A stretch of 64,000 nucleotides of DNA from Nocardiopsis sinuspersici (GCA_008638415.1 VWVT01000005.1:357737-421736); one strand, 5' to 3'. Positions 42,773 to 51,266 are shown, counted from the stretch's first letter. Program-made: numbers and translations. The notes: generated by a model not told the origin, from the sequence alone.

Positions 42773-43564
42773 CTACCCCTGTCCACGGAGGCGGAACGCC
42801 ACCAGTTCCGTGGTTGGGCCCTCCCGGCGGCCTCTGACCAGGCGCCGCTCCAGCGGGTACAGGGCGGCGCCCGCCAGCCAGCCGGTCGGCTCGGTCAGGG
42901 TGACCGCGCGCAGGGCCCCGCCCCACACCTTGCGCCACGCCGCCGGAGCGTCCACCTGGGCGTTCATCAGCATGAGCATGGGCACGCGGCGCACCATGTC
43001 GAATCCGGCCTTGTCGGCGGTGCCCGCGATCCACTCCAGGGTGCGGTTGACCTGGTGCTCGCCGCGCTGTTCGGGGCGCTGGAGGCAGTTCTCGGAGATC
43101 ACGAGGAGGCCGCCGGGGCGCAGCACCCGGGCGAACTCGCCGAACGCGCTGGTGTAGCGCCCGTCGTCGGTGATGTGGAAGAGCACGTCCATGCAGGAGA
43201 CCGCGTCGAAGGAGTCGACGTCGAAGGCGTCGAGGTCCGCGGCGTCCTGGCGGACGAACCGGTGGTCGGGGAATCTGCCGCGCAGGCGCTCCACGGCCGC
43301 GTCGGTCATGTCGCACCCGGTGATGTCGCCGACTCCCAGCCGCTCCCACAGGCGCGTGTAGAAGCCGGTGCCGCTGCCCACGTCGAGGACGCTGGCCCCG
43401 CCCGGGTCCATCCGGGAGACCTCGCGCAGGAACACCTCCTCGCGTACCCGGTACATCCACGTGTTGAAGGAGCGGCCCAGGGCCCGGTAGCCGACGCCGC
43501 TCTCGGTCCAGTCGCCTTCGAGGCGGCGCTCCCAGAAGTCTCGCAGTTCGCTGTGCGTAGCCAT
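42773..43564 (-). CDS. Class I SAM-dependent methyltransferase
   Basis: The 263-residue protein has the SAM-binding motif ASVLDVGSGTGFYTRLWERL, the acidic loop ITGCDMTDAAVERLRGRF, DAVSCMDVLFHITDD and VLRPGGLLVISEN, the classic Rossmann methyltransferase order. The N-terminal FWERRLEGDWTESGVGYRAL is found in small-molecule or glycan methyltransferases of actinomycetes. The substrate is unknown. ATG 43564 is used because upstream residues are not conserved-looking. It may be transcribed alone or after the second methyltransferase, 162 bp upstream. Confidence 0.87.
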   Translation of the reverse strand: MATHSELRDFWERRLEGDWTESGVGYRALGRSFNTWMYRVREEVFLREVSRMDPGGASVLDVGSGTGFYTRLWERLGVGDITGCDMTDAAVERLRGRFPDHRFVRQDAADLDAFDVDSFDAVSCMDVLFHITDDGRYTSAFGEFARVLRPGGLLVISENCLQRPEQRGEHQVNRTLEWIAGTADKAGFDMVRRVPMLMLMNAQVDAPAAWRKVWGGALRAVTLTEPTGWLAGAALYPLERRLVRGRREGPTTELVAFRLRGQG

Positions 43565-43726
43565 GGGAACACTGTCACACCGCGCCCGCGCGAAGTCCCG
43601 TAGCAGCGCCGGAGAAGGCCCGGCACAGCCCTGTTGAGCGATTTTCGGACAGCCTGGTGGCCGGGGAAAGCAGGGCCGGATTCCGAGAGGCCACCGCTCC
43701 CGTGTGTCCGGCCCCGGCACCCGGCC

Positions 43727-44317
43727 TCAGGCGTCCCGGTGGGCGACCACGCGCTCGATGAATCCCAGCGCCATCCGGTCGTGGTGGTCGACCGTGAAGC
43801 CCGCGTCGACGGCGACGTGCCTCGGCAGACGCCGGGGACGGTCCTTGCGCGCCTCCCTCCGCCGGAGGGGCCAGCGGGTGTACTCGACGTGGTCGACCAG
43901 CAGCAGGAGCCCGCCCGGCCGCAGGACCCGGCGCATCTCGGACAGGGCGCGGTACTGGTCGGGGATGGTGCACAGGGCGAGCGCGCACACCACGGTGTCG
44001 AACTCCCCGTCGCCGAAGGGCAGGTCCTGGGCGTCGCCCTCCCGGAGGTCGACCTCCGCGGCCAGCCCGGCGGCCCGCGACCTGGCCTTCGCCAGCATGC
44101 CGGGGCTCAGGTCCACTCCGGTGACCTCCACGTCCTCCGGGTAGTACGGCAGGTTGTGCCCGGTACCCACGGCCACGTCCAGGACCCTGCCGCGGGCCCT
44201 TCCGCACAGCCGGGCGCGGGTACCGCCGAGCACGAGCCGCTGTATCCGCTCCCCCCGGTCGTACCCCCTCGCCATCTGGTCCCACTGGCCGCGCACCCGC
44301 TCGGTCCGCTCGTCCAT
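43727..44317 (-). CDS. Class I SAM-dependent methyltransferase, divergent from merR
   Basis: The 196-residue protein has RVLDVAVGTGHNLPYYPEDV, VTGVDLSPGMLAKARSR, LPFGDGEFDTVVCALALCTI and LRPGGLLLLVDHV. These resemble UbiE/Coq5-type or resistance-type small methyltransferases. ATG 44317 follows GGGGAGGGCGTC and is preferred to ATG 44374, which would overlap the merR promoter. It is divergent from merR with a shared regulatory region of 57 bases, so MerR probably controls it too. Substrate unknown. Confidence 0.85.
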   Translation of the reverse strand: MDERTERVRGQWDQMARGYDRGERIQRLVLGGTRARLCGRARGRVLDVAVGTGHNLPYYPEDVEVTGVDLSPGMLAKARSRAAGLAAEVDLREGDAQDLPFGDGEFDTVVCALALCTIPDQYRALSEMRRVLRPGGLLLLVDHVEYTRWPLRRREARKDRPRRLPRHVAVDAGFTVDHHDRMALGFIERVVAHRDA

Positions 44318-44339
44318 GACGCCCTCCCCGCTTCGCTCC

Positions 44340-44370
44340 TTGACCGGAACTCCAGTCTGGAAGTTAATGT
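44340..44370 (+). promoter_or_regulatory. MerR-type promoter/operator with 19-bp spacer
   Basis: TTGACC (44340-44345) and TAATGT (44365-44370) are separated by 19 bases. The spacer contains the dyad ACTCCAG-T-CTGGAAGT, the arrangement that MerR-family regulators untwist for activation. The merR ATG at 44375 begins five bases after the -10, so the transcript may be leaderless. Confidence 0.75.
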
Positions 44371-44374
44371 CCAC

Positions 44375-44848
44375 ATGAAGTCAAGAGAGCGGGAACTGTC
44401 CATCGGCGAGCTGGCCGAGCCGTTCGGGTTGGCCACCCACGTCCTGCGGCACTGGGAGGCGGCCGGTGTGCTGGAGCCGGCCCGGCGCTCCGGAGGGCAG
44501 CGCCGCTACACGCCGGAGCACCAGCTCCAGGTGGCTCTGGTGCTGCGCGCGCAGGAGGCCGGGTTCAGCCTGGCGCAGATCCGCGAGGTGGTCGGAGCGT
44601 CGGACGGTGCGGCGCGACGCGCCCTCCTGACCGAGCACCTGGCCGGACTGGACGAGCGCCTGGAGCGGCTGCGGTCCGCACGCGAGATGGTGGCGCACGT
44701 CGTGGCCTGCGAGTCCGGGGACTTCCTGAAGTGCCCGACCATGAGGGCGATGCTGGAGGAGACGGCGATGTCGGAGTGCGCTGCTACGCATGGGCGCACG
44801 CGTTCCCCGAGCCTCTGGGAGTCACCTTGGCCTTCTACGACCACCTGA
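44375..44848 (+). CDS. MerR-family transcriptional regulator
   Basis: The 157-residue protein begins with a winged helix of MerR type: LSIGELAEPFGLATHVLRHW, EAAGVLEPARRSGGQRRYT. QEAGFSLAQIREVV follows, then a dimerisation coiled coil (EHLAGLDERLERLRSAREM). The C-terminal effector part is short, with Cys in VVACESGDFLKCPTM that might bind metal or a thiol. The promoter directly in front has the 19-bp spacer of MerR targets, implying autoregulation. Its 3' end overlaps the next gene by 22 bp, tying it to the STM4015-STM4011 operon. Confidence 0.88.
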   Translation: MKSRERELSIGELAEPFGLATHVLRHWEAAGVLEPARRSGGQRRYTPEHQLQVALVLRAQEAGFSLAQIREVVGASDGAARRALLTEHLAGLDERLERLRSAREMVAHVVACESGDFLKCPTMRAMLEETAMSECAATHGRTRSPSLWESPWPSTTT

Positions 44849-45843
44849 CCGACTTCGCCGGTCTGCCCGTCGCCGACTACATGGAGGCCCGCCGCCTGAC
44901 ACGGTCGGGGGACGACCCGGCGTCCCGTCACCGGCCCCCGGAACTGGACGGCCTCGCCGACCCCGGTTCGGTGGCCTGGCGGCTGACCCGGTACGGGTAC
45001 GGCTATGACGAGGGCGACCAGTGGTCGTCCCTGGACTACCTCACCGGTTTCACCGGGTTCGTGTCCGACCCGGCCGCGGTCAGCGCCGTCGTGGTCGGCA
45101 GCCTGGTGGACGCCTTCAGGGTGGAGTCCTCCGACGAGGTCCGCGACGCCTTCGTGGAGATCGCCCCGCGCCTGTCCGGCCTGCGCTTCCTCTTCTACGC
45201 GGACCTGTTCGCGGAGGAGTGCGAGGCGTCGTGGATCAGGCACGGAGACCTCTCCCCCCTGGTGGCCGCCTACCCGCGGTTGACCGGGTTCGCGGCGCGC
45301 GGCACCGGCCGCCTGAGCCTGGAGTCGCTGGAGCACCCGGGGCTGCGCGGCCTCACCCTCCAGGGCGGAGGTCTGCCCGGGAGGCTCGCGCGTCAGGTCG
45401 CCTCGTCCCGCCTGCCGGAACTGGAGCACCTGGAGCTGTGGCTGGGGGTGGAGGACTACGGGGGCGACACCGCCCCCGAGGACCTCGGACCCGTCCTGTC
45501 CGGAAGGGCCTTCCCCGGACTGCGGTCCCTGGGGCTGCGCAACGCCGAGCACACCGGCGCGTGGGTGCGGGCACTCGCGAAGGCCCCGGTCACCGCACGG
45601 CTGCACACCCTGGACCTGTCCCTGGGCGTCCTGCGCGACGAGGACGTCGCGCCCCTGCTCGAAGCACCGGTGTTCCGCGGCCTCCGGCGCCTGGACCTGC
45701 ACCACCACTACCTGTCCGAGGAGGCCGCGGGCGAGGTCCGCCGGGTGCTCACCGACGCCGGGGTGGAGGTCGACCTGTCCGAGCGCCTGGAACCGGACAC
45801 CCACCACGACGAGGTCCACTACTACACGGCGGTCTCGGAGTAG
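44827..45843 (+). CDS. STM4015-family protein, copy 1
   Basis: The product (338 aa from TTG 44827, GGGAG five bases upstream) is built of leucine-rich-repeat-like units, for example RLPELEHLELWLGVEDYGGD, FPGLRSLGLRNAEHT and LHTLDLSLGVLRDEDVAPLL. This resembles the STM4015 family, known only as a companion of STM4011-4014. From this TTG the N-terminus aligns in length with copy 2 (seven residues before T-(D/E)-FAGLPV). Both copies end in a near-identical tail, EVHYYTAV(S/A)E. No enzyme motif is seen. It may be a scaffold or a substrate of the radical SAM proteins; this is inference. Confidence 0.82.
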   Translation: MAFYDHLTDFAGLPVADYMEARRLTRSGDDPASRHRPPELDGLADPGSVAWRLTRYGYGYDEGDQWSSLDYLTGFTGFVSDPAAVSAVVVGSLVDAFRVESSDEVRDAFVEIAPRLSGLRFLFYADLFAEECEASWIRHGDLSPLVAAYPRLTGFAARGTGRLSLESLEHPGLRGLTLQGGGLPGRLARQVASSRLPELEHLELWLGVEDYGGDTAPEDLGPVLSGRAFPGLRSLGLRNAEHTGAWVRALAKAPVTARLHTLDLSLGVLRDEDVAPLLEAPVFRGLRRLDLHHHYLSEEAAGEVRRVLTDAGVEVDLSERLEPDTHHDEVHYYTAVSE

Positions 45844-45856
45844 CCCCTCCTCCGGC

Positions 45857-45896
45857 GGCGGACATGTCGTCTCGGGCTGTTAGACATGTGTCCGCC
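45857..45896 (+). terminator. Intercistronic hairpin between the two STM4015-like genes
   Basis: GGCGGACA pairs with TGTCCGCC; past a 2-base bulge TGTC pairs with GACA, around a 16-base loop. It lies in the only sizeable gap (79 bp) of the operon and could attenuate transcription or protect RNA ends. Confidence 0.5.
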
Positions 45897-45922
45897 CCAA
45901 AGCCCCCAGGTAGGAGCCCCCG

Positions 45923-46993
45923 TTGCCGAACACCCACCACGTCACCGAGTTCGCGGGCCTGCCCGTGGTCGAGTTCCCCGGCTACGACACCGTGGACGAC
46001 GTCTACCAGAACATGGTCCGTAGGGGCATCCCCATCCCCGACCCCTATCCGCCGCACGCGGCCCTGGAAGCCGCATTGGCAGATCCCGGGTCGGTCGCCT
46101 GGCGACTGCGGAGGGACGAACCTCGTGATGTACCGCCGTACCGGCCTGGCAGGTTCTTTCAGGACCAGCCCTTGGAGGGCACCGCCAGCTACACAGCCCG
46201 GTTCGCCGAGGAGGTGGACCTGTCCGCGGTAACGGCGCTGACGGTCGGCAACATGCCGGACGAGGACCACGGGACGGAGGTCGAAAAGGCCGCCGAAGCG
46301 CTACTCGGACTGGCACCGCGGCTCACCGGGTTGCGATCGCTGTTCTTCGGCGAGGTCGTGCAGGAGGAGAACGAGATCTCCTGGATCAACCTGTGCGACC
46401 TGGCACCCCTGGTGACCGCGCTGCCGAACCTGGAGGAGCTCGTCGTGCGCGGCGGCAGCGGTGACCTGAGCCTGCACATCCGCGAGCACCGGTCGCTGCG
46501 CAGCCTCACCGTCCAGAGCGGGGCGCTGCGCCCCGAGGTGGTCAGGGACGTGTGCGCCTCCGGCCTGCCCGTGCTGGAACACCTGGAGCTGTGGCTGGGG
46601 GCGGAGGAGTACGGCGGCGAGACCACTCCGGAGGACCTCGGACCCGTCCTGTCCGGGAAGGCCTTCCCCGAACTGTGCTCACTGGGTGTGCGCAACACCG
46701 AGGGCATCGACGACTGGATCCCCGTGTTGGCGCAGGCACCCGTCCTGCCCTCACTGGAGGTCCTCGACCTGTCCCTGGGCGACCTCACCGACGAGGGCGC
46801 ACAGGCCCTGATCGAGGCCGCCCCGGCCTTCCGGGGACTGCGCCGCCTGGACCTGCACCACCACTTCCTGTCCGAGGACATGCGCGAACGCGTCCGCGCC
46901 GCCCTGCCCGGCGTGGAGGTCGACCTGTCCGGCCCGCGGGAACCGAACACCTACGGCGGCGAGGTCCACTACTACACGGCGGTCGCGGAATGA
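45923..46993 (+). CDS. STM4015-family protein, copy 2
   Basis: The 356-residue protein is a paralogue of the gene before it: the same LRR-like units (LPVLEHLELWLGAEEYGGET, FPELCSLGVRNTEG, LPSLEVLDLSLGDLTDEGAQ), the EFAGLPVVEFPGY head and the tail GGEVHYYTAVAE. TTG 45923 follows AGGTAGGAG. Its stop overlaps the start of the STM4014-like gene (ATGA), so it is coupled to the biosynthetic part. Tandem duplication with divergence is evident. One copy may be specialised as partner for STM4014-4011. Confidence 0.84.
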   Translation: MPNTHHVTEFAGLPVVEFPGYDTVDDVYQNMVRRGIPIPDPYPPHAALEAALADPGSVAWRLRRDEPRDVPPYRPGRFFQDQPLEGTASYTARFAEEVDLSAVTALTVGNMPDEDHGTEVEKAAEALLGLAPRLTGLRSLFFGEVVQEENEISWINLCDLAPLVTALPNLEELVVRGGSGDLSLHIREHRSLRSLTVQSGALRPEVVRDVCASGLPVLEHLELWLGAEEYGGETTPEDLGPVLSGKAFPELCSLGVRNTEGIDDWIPVLAQAPVLPSLEVLDLSLGDLTDEGAQALIEAAPAFRGLRRLDLHHHFLSEDMRERVRAALPGVEVDLSGPREPNTYGGEVHYYTAVAE

Positions 46994-48105
46994 CCCCGGA
47001 GCGCCCGCTGGCCGTGGTGGGGGTCCCCGGAAACCGGCGCCTGGACCTGTTCGGCGAGGCGGTCCGGGCCGCCGGCCTGCCCGAACCCGTGATCGTGCCG
47101 TGGCACGACCTGGCCACCGGGCCGGTGACACTGCCCGGGGACGCCCTGGTCCGGGTGGACTCCCCCGGCGGCGACGTGGAGACCGAGCGCCTGCTGCGCG
47201 GCTGGAGGCACGCCCCCGACCTCTACCGGGCCGAGGGCACCGCCGACCAGCACGCCGGGTTCCGCGCGGCGCTGGACCGGCTCGCGACGGCGGTGGCCGC
47301 CACCCCCGGCGCGCACCTGCTCCAGGAGACCGCCGACCTGGTGGACATGTGCGACAAGAGGCGCTGCCACGCGCGCCTGACGGCGGCCGGGATCCCGGTG
47401 GCGCCCGCCCTGCCCGGGCCGGTCACGGACTACGCGTCGCTGCGCGCGGCGATGGACGCGCACCGCTGGTCCAGGGTGTTCGTCAAGCCCGCGCACGGCT
47501 CCTCCGCCTCGGGGGTGGTGGCGCTGGCCACCGCGTCCGGCGGACGGGTCAGGGCGGTGACCTCCGCCGACCTGGTCCGGGGCGCCGACGGGTCCGTGGA
47601 GCTGTACAACAGCCTGCGGCTGCGCACCTACACCCGGGAGGAGGAGGTCGCGACGGTGGTGGACGCGCTCGCCCCGGACGGCCTGCACGTGGAGCGGTGG
47701 GTGCCCAAGGCGGGGTTCGACGGCAGGGCCGTGGACCTGCGCGTGGTGGTGGTCGCGGGCCGCGCCACGCACGTCGTGGTGCGCTCGTCCACCTCGCCCA
47801 TGACCAACCTGCACCTGGGCAACGCCCGGGGCGACCTGGAGGCCCTGCGGGAGTCGGTCGGCCCGCACGCGTGGGCGGAGGCGCTGGCCACCGCCGAGTC
47901 CGCCGCCGCGTGCTTCCCCCGCACCCTGCACGCCGGGGTGGACCTGCTGGCCCTTCCCGGGTGGCGGGAGTTCGCCGTGTGCGAGGTCAACGCCTTCGGC
48001 GACCTCATCCCCGGAGTGCTGCACGAGGGCCGCGACACCTACGCCGAGCAGTTGCACGCCCTGGCCACCGGCCGGTTCCCCGTTCCCGGACCCGAGAGAG
48101 TATGA
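46990..48105 (+). CDS. STM4014-family protein, ATP-grasp-like
   Basis: The 371-residue protein shows ATP-grasp features: VDMCDKRRCHARLTAAGIPV, the Lys-containing RVFVKPAHGSSASGVVAL, HVERWVPKAGFDGRAVDLRV and a metal-site region CEVNAFGDLIPGVLHEG. ATP-grasp enzymes join a carboxylate to an amine or thiol through an acylphosphate. The order with STM4013, 4012 and 4011 matches the Salmonella STM4011-4015 set, from which the family is named. Start and stop overlap the neighbours by 4 bases each. Substrate unknown; a peptide or amino-acid ligase is the likeliest class. Confidence 0.82.
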   Translation: MTPERPLAVVGVPGNRRLDLFGEAVRAAGLPEPVIVPWHDLATGPVTLPGDALVRVDSPGGDVETERLLRGWRHAPDLYRAEGTADQHAGFRAALDRLATAVAATPGAHLLQETADLVDMCDKRRCHARLTAAGIPVAPALPGPVTDYASLRAAMDAHRWSRVFVKPAHGSSASGVVALATASGGRVRAVTSADLVRGADGSVELYNSLRLRTYTREEEVATVVDALAPDGLHVERWVPKAGFDGRAVDLRVVVVAGRATHVVVRSSTSPMTNLHLGNARGDLEALRESVGPHAWAEALATAESAAACFPRTLHAGVDLLALPGWREFAVCEVNAFGDLIPGVLHEGRDTYAEQLHALATGRFPVPGPERV

Positions 48106-48962
48106 ACAGCACCGAACCCGACATGAACGCCGTGGTGGGCACGCACGACATCCTGCTGCTCACCCTGGACACCCTCCGGTACGACGTGGCCGCCGAGCTG
48201 GCCGAGTCGGGCCGCACGCCCAACCTCGCCCGGCTGCTGCCGGGAGGGCGGTGGGAGCGCAGGCACGCCCCCGCGAGCTTCACCTACGCCTCCCACCTGG
48301 CGATGCTGGCCGGCTTCCTGCCCACGCCCGCCGCACCCGGTCCGCACCCGCGCCTGTTCGCCGCCGCCTTCCCGGGCAGCGTGTCCACCGCGCCGCACAC
48401 CTGGACCTTCGACACCCCCGACCTGGCCTCGGGACTGGCCCGGGCCGGGTACCACACGGCGTGCGTCGGGGGCACGGGCTTCTTCAACCGGCGTTCGGCG
48501 GTGGGCTCGGTCCTCCCCGACATGTTCGCCGAGAGCCACTGGGAGGAGTCGTTCGGCGTGGCCGACCCGCACTCCTTCGAGAACCAGGTGGCGTGCGCGG
48601 CCCGGATCGCGGGGGAGCGGCCCGCGGACCAGCCGCTGTTCCTGCTGCTCAACGTGTCGGCGCTGCACCAGCCCAACTGGTTCCACCTGCCCGGGGCCAC
48701 CAGGGAGGACGGGGACAGCCGGGAGAGCCACGCGGCCGCGCTGGAGTACGTGGACCGGCACCTGCCGCCGCTGCTGGCGGCGATGTCGGCCCGCCGCCCC
48801 TGCTTCGCCATCGTGTGCTCCGACCACGGCACCGCCTACGGCGAGGACGGCCACACCGGCCACCGCATCGGCCACGAGACCGTGTGGACGGTCCCCTACG
48901 CCCACGCGTTCCTGCCCCTGGAGCGCACCGCACCCGTCGACGCCCAGGAGGCGATCGCGTGA
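48102..48962 (+). CDS. STM4013/SEN3800-family hydrolase (alkaline-phosphatase-like)
   Basis: The 286-residue protein has the alkaline-phosphatase/sulfatase fold: the metal site LLLTLDTLRYDVAAELAESG, a putative nucleophile in FTYASHLAMLAGFLPTP (Ser or Thr), and the late metal-binding motif CSDHGTAYGEDGHTGHRIGH. It would hydrolyse or transfer a phosphate-type group in the cytosol, since no signal peptide is present. ATGA/GTGA overlaps link it to STM4014 and STM4012. The actual substrate is not known for the family. Confidence 0.83.
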   Translation: MNSTEPDMNAVVGTHDILLLTLDTLRYDVAAELAESGRTPNLARLLPGGRWERRHAPASFTYASHLAMLAGFLPTPAAPGPHPRLFAAAFPGSVSTAPHTWTFDTPDLASGLARAGYHTACVGGTGFFNRRSAVGSVLPDMFAESHWEESFGVADPHSFENQVACAARIAGERPADQPLFLLLNVSALHQPNWFHLPGATREDGDSRESHAAALEYVDRHLPPLLAAMSARRPCFAIVCSDHGTAYGEDGHTGHRIGHETVWTVPYAHAFLPLERTAPVDAQEAIA

Positions 48963-50305
48963 CCACCGCACTCACCCCGCGCGCAGAACCGGTACGCGCC
49001 GACTCCCCGTACCAGTCCTACGTCTACGCCTACCCGCACAAGAGCGCCTACCGGCCCTTCGAGAACCGTCCCCCGCTCGCCGACCTGTGGCGCGGCGAGG
49101 ACGTCGACGCACTGTCCCTGTACACGCACATCCCCTTCTGTGAGATGCGCTGCGGGTTCTGCAACCTGTTCACCCGCTCCACTCCCCCGGCCGAGCAGGT
49201 CACCGCCTACCTGGGCGCCCTGGAGCGGCAGGCGGAGGCGGTGGCCGAGGTCCTGCCGGAGGGCGCGCGGTTCGCGCGGGCCGCCCTGGGCGGGGGCACT
49301 CCCACGTACCTGACCGCCGAGGAGCTCACACGGGTCTACGACCTCACCGAGCGAGCGTTCGGGGTGGACCTGTCGCGGATCCCGGTGTCGGTGGAGACCT
49401 CACCGGCCACGGCCACCCCCGACCGGCTGCGGGTGCTCGACGCGCGCGGCGCCACGCGGATCAGCATGGGCGTACAGAGCTTCCTCGACTCCGAGGCCCA
49501 CGCGGCCGGGCGCCCGCAGAAGCGCGCCGAGGTGGACCGGGCGCTGGCCGCGATCCGCGAGCACGCCTCCGCCGACCTCAACGTCGACCTCATCTACGGC
49601 ATCGAGCGGCAGGACGCCCGCACCTGGGCCCACTCGCTGGACACCGCGCTGGAGTGGGCGCCGGAGGAGGTGTACCTGTACCCGCTGTACGTGCGCCCGC
49701 TCACGGGGCTGGGCCGCCGCGCCCGCGAGTGGGACGACCACCGTCTCAGCCTGTACCGGCAGGGCCGCGACCACCTGCTCGAACGCGGCTACGAGCAGGT
49801 GTCCATGCGCATGTTCCGGCGCGCGGACGCCCCGGCCGCGGCGGACCCCGACCACTGCTGCCAGACCGACGGCATGGTGGGGCTGGGCTGCGGCGCCCGG
49901 TCGTACACGGCCGGTGCGCACTACTCGTTCGACTACGCCGTGGGAGTGGGCGGGGTGCGGTCGATCATCGCCGACTACGTGGACCGCGACCGGGCCGACT
50001 TCACCCGCGCGGAGGTGGGCTTCCACCTGGACGAGGACGAGCGGCGGCGCCGCCACCTGCTCCAGTCGCTGCTGCGGGCGGAGGGGATGGACACGGCGGC
50101 CTACGCCGAGCGGTTCGGCTCCCACCCCCGCCAGGACTTCCCCGGGATCTTCGCGGCCCTCGACGAGCGCGGATGGCTGGAGCGCGGGGGCGCACCGGAC
50201 CTGGTCCGGCTGGCCCCGGAGGGGCTCGCGCACTCCGACGCGATCGGGCCGATGTTCTTCTCCGCCGGGGTGAGGGCGCTGATGGCCGACTACGAGGCCC
50301 GGTGA
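48959..50305 (+). CDS. STM4012-family radical SAM protein (HemW-like)
   Basis: The 448-residue protein has the radical SAM triad in HIPFCEMRCGFCNLF (CxxxCxxC), a GGTPTYLT motif, SVETSPAT, ISMGVQSF and NVDLIYGI, the pattern of HemW/HemN-like enzymes. A DHCCQTDGMVGLGCGARSY segment resembles the HemN C-terminal part. It is expected to generate a 5'-deoxyadenosyl radical. It lacks proof of heme binding or coproporphyrinogen oxidase activity, and its place in the STM cluster argues for a different substrate. GTG 48959 overlaps the previous stop (GTGA). Confidence 0.87.
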   Translation: MTTALTPRAEPVRADSPYQSYVYAYPHKSAYRPFENRPPLADLWRGEDVDALSLYTHIPFCEMRCGFCNLFTRSTPPAEQVTAYLGALERQAEAVAEVLPEGARFARAALGGGTPTYLTAEELTRVYDLTERAFGVDLSRIPVSVETSPATATPDRLRVLDARGATRISMGVQSFLDSEAHAAGRPQKRAEVDRALAAIREHASADLNVDLIYGIERQDARTWAHSLDTALEWAPEEVYLYPLYVRPLTGLGRRAREWDDHRLSLYRQGRDHLLERGYEQVSMRMFRRADAPAAADPDHCCQTDGMVGLGCGARSYTAGAHYSFDYAVGVGGVRSIIADYVDRDRADFTRAEVGFHLDEDERRRRHLLQSLLRAEGMDTAAYAERFGSHPRQDFPGIFAALDERGWLERGGAPDLVRLAPEGLAHSDAIGPMFFSAGVRALMADYEAR

Positions 50306-51222
50306 GCGCGGTGGCACCGGCGCCCTCCGGCACGACGCTCCCACCGCACCTGACCCTGCTCTACCGGGGACCGCTGGCCAGCTGCGACTACGACTGCCCG
50401 TACTGCCCCTTCGCCAAGCGGCGCGACGGCCCCGAGACGCTGCGCGCCGACCGGGCCGCGCTGGAGCGGTTCACCGACTGGGTGGCGGGGCAGGAGGCCG
50501 AGCACCCGGGCACGCGGTTCTCGGTGCTGTTCACCCCGTGGGGCGAGGGGCTGGTGCGGTCCTGGTACCGGAGGGCGATCACCCGGCTCAGCCACCTGCC
50601 CCACGTGGACCGCGTGGCCATCCAGACCAACCTGAGCGGACGCGCGGGCTGGCTGGCCGACTGCGACCTGTCCACCGCCGCGCTGTGGACCACCTACCAC
50701 CCCGGGCAGGTGTCCCACGAGCGCTTCCTCGCCAAGGCGCGCGAGCTGGCCGGGATGGGGGTGCGGTTCAGCGTCGGCGTGGTCGGCGAGCCCGAGCACC
50801 TGGAGGCGGCCCGGCGGATGCGCGCCGACCTGCCCGGGGAGGTGTACCTGTGGGTGAACGCCTCGGAGGGGCGGACCTACACCGACGCGGAGGCCGCCGA
50901 GTGGCAGGCCCTGGACCCGCACTTCCACTACAGCCGCCGGCCCCATCCCAGCCGGGGACTGCCCTGTCGTACCGGTGACAGTGTGCTGTCCGTGGACGGG
51001 GACGGGAACGTGCGCCGCTGCCACTTCGTGGACACGCCGCTGGGCAACCTCTACGACGGTTCGTTCGCCCCCCGGCTCGGTCCGCGCGCGTGCCCGCTGA
51101 CCAGCTGCGACTGCCACATCGGCTACGTCCACCTGGAATCGCTGGACCTGTACGACGTGTTCCGGGGAGGGGTGGTGGAACGGATCCCCGCGGGACCGGT
51201 GACCACGCTCCCGCTCGTGTGA
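50302..51222 (+). CDS. STM4011-family radical SAM protein with auxiliary Cys cluster
   Basis: The 306-residue protein carries the [4Fe-4S]-SAM motif CDYDCPYCPF near its N-terminus, then VAIQTNLSG and a partial TIM barrel. The C-terminal part has a Cys set (CRTGD, NVRRCHFVDTPLGN, ACPLTSCDCHIGY) like SPASM or twitch auxiliary clusters, which are common in enzymes that modify peptides. GTG 50302 overlaps the STM4012 stop. It is the last gene of the MerR-led operon. The pairing of two radical SAM proteins with an ATP-grasp-like one suggests synthesis of a modified peptide or small molecule, not yet described to my knowledge. Confidence 0.85.
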   Translation: MSAVAPAPSGTTLPPHLTLLYRGPLASCDYDCPYCPFAKRRDGPETLRADRAALERFTDWVAGQEAEHPGTRFSVLFTPWGEGLVRSWYRRAITRLSHLPHVDRVAIQTNLSGRAGWLADCDLSTAALWTTYHPGQVSHERFLAKARELAGMGVRFSVGVVGEPEHLEAARRMRADLPGEVYLWVNASEGRTYTDAEAAEWQALDPHFHYSRRPHPSRGLPCRTGDSVLSVDGDGNVRRCHFVDTPLGNLYDGSFAPRLGPRACPLTSCDCHIGYVHLESLDLYDVFRGGVVERIPAGPVTTLPLV

Positions 51223-51266
51223 CGGCGGGCGAAAACCCCTTCAGAAGGTCTCAGGCAACCGACATA

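Noticed and set aside
48959-50305. Assignment of the HemW-like gene as coproporphyrinogen oxidase hemN
   Set aside because: It keeps the radical SAM motif, but its tight coupling with STM4011, STM4013 and STM4014 points to the STM4012 family.
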